Shown one piece after another: positions 22,979 through 27,594 of a DNA stretch of 27,594 nt (position 1 is the stretch's first letter; every line of letters begins with the position of its first letter). The DNA is from JBDUDK01 sp040002995. GTDB lineage: Bacteria > Actinomycetota > Acidimicrobiia > Acidimicrobiales > Ilumatobacteraceae. The notes under the pieces are model-generated. The model saw only the letters and a list, made by a program, of their open reading frames with translations. It was not told where the DNA came from and did no database searches. The translations under genes and the position numbers were made by a program. The DNA lies in assembly GCA_040002995.1 (NCBI GenBank), contig JBDUDK010000022.1, positions 1 to 27,594 on the forward strand. Direction: 5' to 3'.

Positions 22979-24246
22979 CACGTCACCTCCTGCACGCCCG
23001 CGGGGGTACCGACCGCGAGGGCGGCGCAACCCGGCTCGGCGCGAGGTCGGGCCTCGGCGCTGGCCGCTTCGTCGATGATCGTGATACGGCGCGCCGTGAT
23101 TGTCGGTTCGCCATTCGTCGGCCAGTGGTCGACGACGTCGATCGCGCCCGACGGCACGCGCAAGACCGCGGGCGTTGCGACGCCATCACAGTCCCAATCG
23201 CCGACCACGACGACGTCGGCCGGGTCGACACTCATGACGAAGTGGTGGCCGGCGACGTCGATCGCCCCAGCGTCGATCGCGATCTCGTCGGGACATCCGT
23301 CGCCGTCGACGTCGGCATACGGCGTGGCGGTCTGGGCGCACCCGGGCGGGGGGACGGGCCAGCTGGGCGCAACGGACGCGGCTACGAGCGAGGTGGTCGC
23401 GACCGAGGTAGTTGCGATCGAGGTTGTTGCGCTAGTCGTCGTGCTCGGGCTCGTGCTTGTGCTCGAGCGGGCCGTATCGACCGATGCTCTTCTGTCGCTC
23501 GAGCCGAGGACGGTCGTCGCCGTGATCGCGATGATCACCGCGAGTGCTGCGGCGACAACCACCGCAGTGAGAGCGCGGGCCCGTGCCCGGAGAGGGGGGA
23601 GGGCACGGGCCCGCGGGGCCACCACCCGGGTCCGTTCGCTCGCCGAGTGGGGGGCAACTTCCTCGGTGAGCAGGCGGGCCAGGACCCTCGCCGGGCACCG
23701 AATTGCGGCGTCGGGCTCGGTGGCGCGACTGATGGCGTGACGAATGCGATCGTCGTCGTGATCACGCCGATGACGGCTCGGCGCGCTGGCTTCTCGTCCG
23801 GCCGTGATGTGCTCGAGCAAACGGCCGAGCGCCAACACGTCGTCGGCCGGCTCGCCGTCGGTGCTGGCTTCAGCGAGGCCGGTGATGACGGCCGTGCGCT
23901 CAGCGATGAGGATGTGGGTGGCGTCGATCCGGCCGTGCACGATGCCGCGATCGTGAAGCTCTGAGACGGTCATGGCGGCGTCGGCGAGCACACCGACGAG
24001 CAACGCCATCGGAGTGGCGCGAGCCAGCGCGGCTTCGATGGAACCGCCAGCCACCCACGCGGTCGTGATGCTCGGTTCGTCGCCTTCAAGAGTTACTGAG
24101 AGGAGCTCAACGACACCCGGGTGGCGAGCCGCCGACAGGGCGGCGGCTTCTCGGGCGAGGCGACCGGAAGCGGAGGGCCCAGAGGCCCGCTTGACCGCTA
24201 CCGGCCGCCCGTCCAACCCGATTCCAACATCCACCCGACCCGTCAT
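22975..24246 (-). CDS. Membrane-spanning kinase-like protein with degenerate catalytic motifs (pseudokinase)
   Basis: A 423-residue receptor-like protein. Residues 1-200 have the Ser/Thr kinase fold: VAVK (Lys19), the helix-C glutamate (near Glu33), SELHDRGIVHGRID (97-108) and DDVLALGRLLEHITAG (135-150). The catalytic HRDLKxxN reads HGRIDATH (104-111), so Asp, Lys and Asn are all changed, and DFG is lost (ITGLAEA, 121-127). This predicts a pseudokinase. One membrane helix (about 227-247) and a Ser/Thr-rich linker lead to an outer domain with two calcium-loop-like sequences, ADVDGDGCPDE (311-321) and GDWDCDGVA (349-357), as in FG-GAP/VCBS proteins. ATG 24246 follows GGCGGAG; GTG 24273 is possible and would restore more of the glycine loop. 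Coupled to the LysM gene. Confidence 0.8.
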   Translation of the reverse strand: MTGRVDVGIGLDGRPVAVKRASGPSASGRLAREAAALSAARHPGVVELLSVTLEGDEPSITTAWVAGGSIEAALARATPMALLVGVLADAAMTVSELHDRGIVHGRIDATHILIAERTAVITGLAEASTDGEPADDVLALGRLLEHITAGREASAPSRHRRDHDDDRIRHAISRATEPDAAIRCPARVLARLLTEEVAPHSASERTRVVAPRARALPPLRARARALTAVVVAAALAVIIAITATTVLGSSDRRASVDTARSSTSTSPSTTTSATTSIATTSVATTSLVAASVAPSWPVPPPGCAQTATPYADVDGDGCPDEIAIDAGAIDVAGHHFVMSVDPADVVVVGDWDCDGVATPAVLRVPSGAIDVVDHWPTNGEPTITARRITIIDEAASAEARPRAEPGCAALAVGTPAGVQEVTW

Positions 24247-24295
24247 GTGCTGCGCTCCGCCTGCGCTTCGCACCTGCGTGCCAGGTGGTGGGAGA

Positions 24296-24324
24296 AAGCT
24301 AAGAGAATCAACAGAAGATGTCAA
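24296..24324 (-). promoter_or_regulatory. Near-consensus sigma-70-type promoter of the pseudokinase-LysM operon
   Basis: On the minus strand TTGACA (24324-24319), the exact -35 consensus, is followed after 17 bases by TAGCTT (24301-24296). The surrounding 65 bases are clearly AT-rich for this genome. The open frame that runs through it with a TTG start is therefore probably not coding here. Confidence 0.7.
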
Positions 24325-24368
24325 GACATACTGAAAGTAGCAGAGTTCCGGGAGTTTTGGCGGACTGC

Positions 24369-24374
24369 TAGCGT
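24369..24374 (+). promoter_or_regulatory. -10 element of tRNA-Val
   Basis: TAGCGT, 12 bases before the first tRNA base. TTCCGG 17 bases upstream (24346-24351) is only a weak -35. Confidence 0.4.
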
Positions 24375-24386
24375 GCGCCCCCGTTC

Positions 24387-24459
24387 GGGCCGTTAGCTCA
24401 GTTGGCAGAGCACTTGCATGACGCGCAAGGGGTCACAGGTTCAAGTCCTGTACGGCCCA
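24387..24459 (+). tRNA. tRNA-Val (anticodon GAC)
   Basis: A 73-base tRNA with acceptor arms GGGCCGT and ACGGCCC, D arm TAGCTCAGTTGGCAGAGCA, anticodon stem CTTGC/GCAAG around loop ATGACGC (anticodon GAC, reading GUC and GUU), T arm with GGTTCAAGTCC, and discriminator A. The next three bases are CCC, so CCA is not encoded. An integrase gene facing the tRNA ends 141 bases downstream, which makes the 3' half of this tRNA the likely attachment site of the element. Confidence 0.97.
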
Positions 24460-24520
24460 CCCAAGTGTGCGCAGGTCAGGGCACAGATGGGCGGGTGTGC
24501 GTTCCGGAAGGGGCCCGACT

Positions 24521-24541
24521 ACTGCAGCTAAACTGCAGCTA
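24521..24541 (+). repeat. Two 10-base direct repeats between tRNA-Val and integrase
   Basis: ACTGCAGCTA occurs at 24521-24530 and again at 24532-24541, an 11-base period close to one helical turn. A partial copy (GTGCAGCC) follows at about 24547. Position and spacing fit arm-type binding sites of a tyrosine integrase. Confidence 0.6.
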
Positions 24542-24555
24542 TCAGGTGCAGCCTC

Positions 24556-24571
24556 CCACGGTCCACCGTGG
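24556..24571. repeat. Short perfect inverted repeat after the integrase gene
   Basis: CCACGGT and ACCGTGG flank two bases. It lies 29 bases past the integrase stop. The 2-base loop is too tight for a good RNA hairpin and no T-run follows, so a protein-binding palindrome is as likely as a terminator. Confidence 0.5.
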
Positions 24572-24599
24572 ACGTCGGCGGTCGCCCAGAGACAGCCGA

Positions 24600-25745
24600 T
24601 CACTCGGCGAAGAGCTGTTCCATCGCGTCGACGGCCCCGTTCGCAGTGGGCAGCACGTTGTGGCGATACACCGCCTCGGTCGTTCGGGTCGTCGCGTGTC
24701 CCATGACGTCGGCGACTCGTTCGATCGAGACGCCCGACGCGGACAGCAGAGACACTGCGCTGTGGCGCAACTCGTGCGGGTGCCAATGTCCAAAGCCGGC
24801 GGCGGCGCACACCCGGCCGAACTCTCGGCGAAAGTTGTTTGGGTCGACGAGTGTGCCGATCGACGTTGAGAAGATCAATCCCGTGTCTTGCCACGCGGAA
24901 CCCGCTCGAAGCCGCTCTTTGGCTTGGCGTCGGCGATGGCTTGCAAGAGCGTTGGCGACGGGTGCCGGTAAGGCCAACACCCGTCGGCTGCGTCGGGTCT
25001 TGGTCGTGCCGAGAATGAGGGCCCCCCGCTCGCGTTTCAGCGACCGCTGGATACTCAGCGTCTTCGCCCCCGGGTCGAAGTCGCTCCAAACAAGTCCGAG
25101 TGTCTCGCCCGGACGGCGTCCCAACATCAGCATCGTGACAAACGCCACCTCGAGACGGCTTCCCTCGGCTGCCCGCAAGAGCGCCTGGGCTTCGGCTAGA
25201 TCGAGGGATCGGCCATGCGGGACTGTGCCGCCCTTCGGGGGTCGGGTGATCGAGGCGACGTTTCTCGCCACTAGTCCCTCGAGGACTGCATGATCCAACG
25301 CTGCGGACAACACTGATCGCAGTCGCATCACGGTGTTGCGAGCCATGCCAGCGCTGATGCGGTCCCGCAACATCTCCACGACTTCGCCAGGGGTCAGTCG
25401 GACGAGAGGTCGATGTCCTAGCGACGGGACGAGGTGGCCATGGATGGCCCACCGGTAGTTGTCGAGGGTGTTCACCGAAGTCACCGAATCGGGCACAACG
25501 TCCGCGAGCCAGCGCTCGAGGAACGCAGCGACCGTGACGCGCGAGCTGACTGTCGAAGCGCCGGCACCGAGTGCCGATTGAAGCGCCTGGAGCTTCTCGA
25601 TCGCGGCCGACCGCGTCCGTGCGGACACGTATCGACGAACCTGCTTCCCGCTCTCGCTGCCCAGTGTGATGTAGCCGACCCACAGTCCGTCCTCGGCGCG
25701 CCGGTAGATCGAGCCCTCCCCGTGTCCTCGGCGGCGCGACACCAC
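24600..25745 (-). CDS. Tyrosine recombinase / phage-type integrase
   Basis: A site-specific recombinase of 381 residues that integrates and excises a mobile element. The N-terminus has an arm-binding-type start (GHGEGSIYRRAEDGLWVGYI), followed by a SAM-like core-binding domain (about 70-165, VTVAAFLERWLADV) and the catalytic domain. The active-site residues are all present: Arg211 in GRRPGETLGL, Lys249 in GTTKTRRSRR, His324 and Arg327 in HPHELRHS, His350 in VMGHATT, and the nucleophile Tyr360 in AVYRHN. It looks functional. It starts with one of two GTG codons (25745, 8 bases behind AGGA; or 25742), 10 bases after the excisionase-like gene, so the two form an operon. It points toward tRNA-Val, the usual geometry for tRNA-targeted elements. 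Confidence 0.95.
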   Translation of the reverse strand: MVSRRRGHGEGSIYRRAEDGLWVGYITLGSESGKQVRRYVSARTRSAAIEKLQALQSALGAGASTVSSRVTVAAFLERWLADVVPDSVTSVNTLDNYRWAIHGHLVPSLGHRPLVRLTPGEVVEMLRDRISAGMARNTVMRLRSVLSAALDHAVLEGLVARNVASITRPPKGGTVPHGRSLDLAEAQALLRAAEGSRLEVAFVTMLMLGRRPGETLGLVWSDFDPGAKTLSIQRSLKRERGALILGTTKTRRSRRVLALPAPVANALASHRRRQAKERLRAGSAWQDTGLIFSTSIGTLVDPNNFRREFGRVCAAAGFGHWHPHELRHSAVSLLSASGVSIERVADVMGHATTRTTEAVYRHNVLPTANGAVDAMEQLFAE

Positions 25746-25755
25746 GACGACAATC

Positions 25756-26073
25756 CTACGAAACGCCTGTGGCGGGGTGAGACGTGCTTGGTTCGTTCCC
25801 GCGCAACCGCTGGACCAGGTCATTGACCGCCTGGACGGGGATCCGGGCGGCGCGACCAATATGAACCACCTCGAGGCCACCGCGCGAGATGAGTTCGTAG
25901 ACGGTGCTGCGTCCGATTCGTAGCCCAAGCGCGACTTCCGGGATCGTCATGAGTAGCGGCGTAACCCCTGAGCTGCTCGCCACGGTCGTTGGTTGGTTAT
26001 CGCTCTTCGCGGCCGTGGTGCCGAGGTGCAGCGCTTGCTCGGCGATGAGCGCCGGCGTTCCGTTCGTATCCAT
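25756..26073 (-). CDS. Excisionase-family DNA-binding protein
   Basis: A 105-residue protein. The first half is a low-similarity leader (MDTNGTPALIAEQALHLGTT). The second half is a winged helix-turn-helix of the excisionase/MerR-like type: LLMTIPEVALGLRIGRSTVYELISRGG and VVHIGRAARIPVQAVNDLVQRL, here quoted in parts of one domain (about 41-92). Such small proteins steer the integrase toward excision or regulate the element. The ATG at 26073 follows AAGGGAG closely; a GTG/ATG farther upstream would add 12 residues without support. The gene lies directly before the integrase and probably shares its promoter, which should lie in the repeat-rich region just upstream (26100-26230). Confidence 0.85.
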   Translation of the reverse strand: MDTNGTPALIAEQALHLGTTAAKSDNQPTTVASSSGVTPLLMTIPEVALGLRIGRSTVYELISRGGLEVVHIGRAARIPVQAVNDLVQRLRGNEPSTSHPATGVS

Positions 26074-26160
26074 GGTGCTCCCTTGGGGTCGTGCACGTTC
26101 TCCACACATACAGAGGTCGCGCTCGGACGAGCGCAGCAGTTAGTCGTGGATCCGTCACTG

Positions 26161-26213
26161 GATCGCGTGGCTGGCGCCGCGATCGCGTGGTGAGTCGCGT
26201 GCGCGATCGCGTG
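26161..26213 (+). repeat. Iteron-like GATCGCGTG repeats upstream of the excisionase gene
   Basis: GATCGCGTG occurs at 26161-26169, 26181-26189 and 26205-26213, and a shorter GTCGCGTG at 26194-26201. The first two are 20 bases apart. Two of the copies lie within the palindrome GCGATCGC. The cluster starts 88 bases upstream of the excisionase-like start, where an operator or a recombination-directionality site would be expected. Confidence 0.6.
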
Positions 26214-26227
26214 CTCGGCAACGCGAC
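26193..26227. repeat. Inverted repeat, copy A of a dispersed pair
   Basis: AGTCGCGT (26193-26200) and ACGCGAC (26221-26227) form an inverted repeat with 20 bases between. The right side, GCTCGGCAACGCGAC (26213-26227), recurs with one mismatch in copy B. Confidence 0.55.
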
Positions 26228-26473
26228 GGGCGCAACGAACGAGATCGGAAGGGCTCGCCATTGTTTTGGTCCGTGGTCGAGCACATAGACCCGCTCGCCA
26301 TTCGACCCACCCGCAGCACTGGTGCGCCGTTGCGATACTGCATGCCGGTGCGTCGGTACGTTTCGGGCAAGCGGCGCTCGGCCAGCTTCGCCGCGAGCAC
26401 AGAGCGTGGATCGGGAGACCGCTACCGCCGACGAGGGCGATTGCGCCCATGGTCGCGTGAACGGTGCGTGAGC

Positions 26474-26506
26474 AGTCGCGTCCGCGACGCGCTCGCCAAC
26501 GCGACT
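26474..26506. repeat. Inverted repeat, copy B of a dispersed pair
   Basis: AGTCGCGT (26474-26481) and ACGCGACT (26499-26506) are perfect 8-base arms with 17 bases between. GCTCGCCAACGCGAC (26491-26505) matches copy A in 14 of 15 bases, 278 bases away, in the same orientation. Confidence 0.55.
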
Positions 26507-26582
26507 GCCGCGGTTGCTGGGTTTATGCGTCCACGACCGACGGGTTCCGCTGCAGAGTCCCGGCTGGACCTCGATTGGAAGA

Positions 26583-26654
26583 AGGGCCGGCTCCGCCAAG
26601 GACACGACCAGGGCATCCGCCCTTAGGAAGCCCAGACAACCTTCCGCCGGCCCT
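26583..26654. repeat. Long-range inverted repeat enclosing a small hairpin
   Basis: AGGGCCGGC (26583-26591) is matched by GCCGGCCCT (26646-26654). Inside, GGGCATCCGCCC (26611-26622) can form a small stem. In RNA this would fold into a closed two-level structure of about 70 bases. No gene is seen on either strand here. Confidence 0.45.
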
Positions 26655-27050
26655 GCGGTCGAAAGTCGGTCGAGTGCGTGTGCGTCTGAGGTCTGCACAG
26701 CCACGCCTTACGGCGCACCATCGCCACCGCCTCACCGCTTCGGCTCGGCGGTCGAGCATCCAGGAGCACCGCGGTGGCCGCGCGCAGCACGTCCACGCAC
26801 CCGGGTGCAGGTGTGTGACCCTATGCAGCGAGGGGTTGTCAATGGTCTGGTTCAGCCGGCGCGCTTGACCCGGTTTCTTGGTGGGGGTTGGATCGTGGGG
26901 GCGGGGAAGGCTGCCTCGGTGGCGTCCGCTTTCGGCGGTCGTTGAGGGGTCTTCCCCGCTTTGGCTCGAGCCCTGCGACGTTGGCGGATCTCATCGCTGT
27001 TCCTGCGCGCTGCTCGCGCGCGGATCCAAAAGCTGCGACGCTGGTCGCAA

Positions 27051-27594
27051 TGAGCCGCTCTGAGCGGGGCCCGACAACGGTACGCGCTCGGCGTGAACCA
27101 CCACGGTTTCGCCGCGTGGCGCTGCGCCGTGTCGAGCACTTGAGCCTCCGCCTGGTCCGCGTCACGTTGGCTGGACCCGACCTCGAGGGTCTGACCGTCG
27201 AGCACCCGGCGGCCAGCGTGCGGCTGCTACTCCCATCGCCGGAAACGCAAGAGCTCGTCATACCGAGCTGGAACGGCAACGAGTTCCTCCTGCCCGACGG
27301 GCAACGACCCTCGATCCGGACCTTCACGCCGTGCCGCGTCGACCCCGAAGCCCTCGAGGTCGATCTCGAGATCGTCATCCACGGCGGTGGGGTCACGTCC
27401 GAGTGGGCGCATGCGGCCGAGCCCGGCGACCCGGCGGCGATCTCGGGTCCTGGCCGCGGCTACACCATCGACCGCGATGCGCCCGCGTTCCTCCTGGCCG
27501 GTGACGAGACCGCGATCCCCGCCATCAGCCAGCTGCTCGACGCCGTGCCCGCCGAGACGCCGGTGCAGGTGCACATCGAGGTCGCCCACCCTGA
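27051..27594 (+). CDS. Siderophore-interacting protein (FAD-dependent ferric reductase family), 5' part
   Basis: The gene runs off the window after 181 codons. The product matches the SIP family, which reduces ferric siderophores in the cytoplasm with FAD and NAD(P)H. Seen are the N-terminal PRFRRVALRRVEHLSLRLVRVTLAG (about 18-42, quoted as one conserved beta-barrel start), the FAD-binding RTFTPCR (usually RxYTxR), DLEIVIHGGG, GPGRGYTIDRD and the family signature LAGDETAIPAI. The C-terminal SIP domain is missing because of the window edge only. The ATG at 27051 gives MSRSERGPTTV; it has no clear ribosome site or -10, so the start may lie a few codons downstream. It lies beyond the integrative-element genes, and whether it belongs to the element or to the host cannot be told. 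Confidence 0.85.

Larger units (their letters stand above)
26074..27050. other. Repeat-rich stretch with no convincing gene
   Basis: About 980 bases lie between the excisionase-like gene and the siderophore-interacting protein gene. Open frames exist on both strands, but none has recognisable motifs. On the minus strand protein-like pieces change frame (MGAIALVGGSGLPIHAL, then AKLAERRLPETYRRTG, then NGERVYVLDHGPKQWR between about 26450 and 26250), which suggests a decayed gene or chance. The stretch holds the direct and inverted repeats listed separately. Between 26840 and 27050 I see nothing beyond a purine-rich plus strand and no tRNA-end duplication. Confidence 0.5.

Noticed and set aside
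24556..24571. Rho-independent terminator of the integrase gene
   Set aside because: The loop has only two bases and there is no T-run on the relevant strand.
26161..26506. CRISPR array
   Set aside because: The repeats are 9-15 bases with irregular spacing and there are no equal spacers or cas genes.
25997..26704. 235-residue minus-strand open frame upstream of the excisionase gene
   Set aside because: It has no recognisable motif, overlaps repeats and the excisionase gene in another frame, and has a composition like other shadow frames.
26852..27205. Minus-strand basic protein frame overlapping the siderophore gene start
   Set aside because: It is Arg/Pro-rich, without motifs, and largely antisense to a well-supported gene.

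Overview
The window reads as a stretch of chromosome from a high-GC actinobacterium. Evidence: GC-rich codon use, GTG starts, an F420-type luciferase-like oxidoreductase, the comEA-comEC-holA / rpsT / lepA / hrcA-dnaJ-rsmE order, and a BldD-type regulator. Long Thr/Ser linkers behind single membrane anchors and an FG-GAP/VCBS-like domain make Acidimicrobiia my best guess. That placement is inference from style, not from a database match.

Layout. 1-2917: tRNA-Ala(GGC) and leuS on the minus strand. 2945-7519: an acyl-adenylating enzyme, an F420-dependent-type oxidoreductase and a membrane-tethered substrate-binding-like protein. 7532-10916: a PAC2 protein and an ACAD10/11-type phosphotransferase form a minus operon, divergent from a flavoprotein of the HpaB/4-hydroxybutyryl-CoA dehydratase superfamily. 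10964-12002: thioredoxin-TPR protein and a very small HExxH protein. 12072-15684: comEA, an inverted membrane-protein gene, a comEC without its hydrolase domain, and holA. 15668-17823: rpsT (minus) and lepA (plus). 17855-20704: a CIRCE operator followed by hrcA-dnaJ-rsmE. 20724-22378: BldD-like regulator and hemW. 22364-24246: a LysM membrane protein and a pseudokinase-like receptor overlapping in one operon. 24387-26073: tRNA-Val(GAC) followed by a tyrosine integrase and an excisionase-like gene, the end of a tRNA-targeted integrative element. 26074-27050: about 1 kb without a convincing gene but rich in small repeats. 27051-end: the start of a siderophore-interacting protein.

A theme runs through the window. 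At many genes a TANNNT -10 hexamer ends only 7-10 bases before the start codon, which predicts leaderless mRNAs. At two divergent gene pairs the -10 hexamers of the two strands overlap on the same TA step, which predicts symmetric bidirectional promoters. The second of these joins a kinase-like and a dehydratase-like gene that could both act on 4-hydroxyacyl-CoA compounds. The flavoprotein there keeps the family fold and histidine but lacks the three cysteines that hold the [4Fe-4S] cluster in the true dehydratase. I see no CRISPR array, transposon or classical defence island. Most of the window is housekeeping; the more novel parts are the 9.5 kb divergent locus, the pseudokinase-LysM pair and the repeat-rich end of the integrative element.
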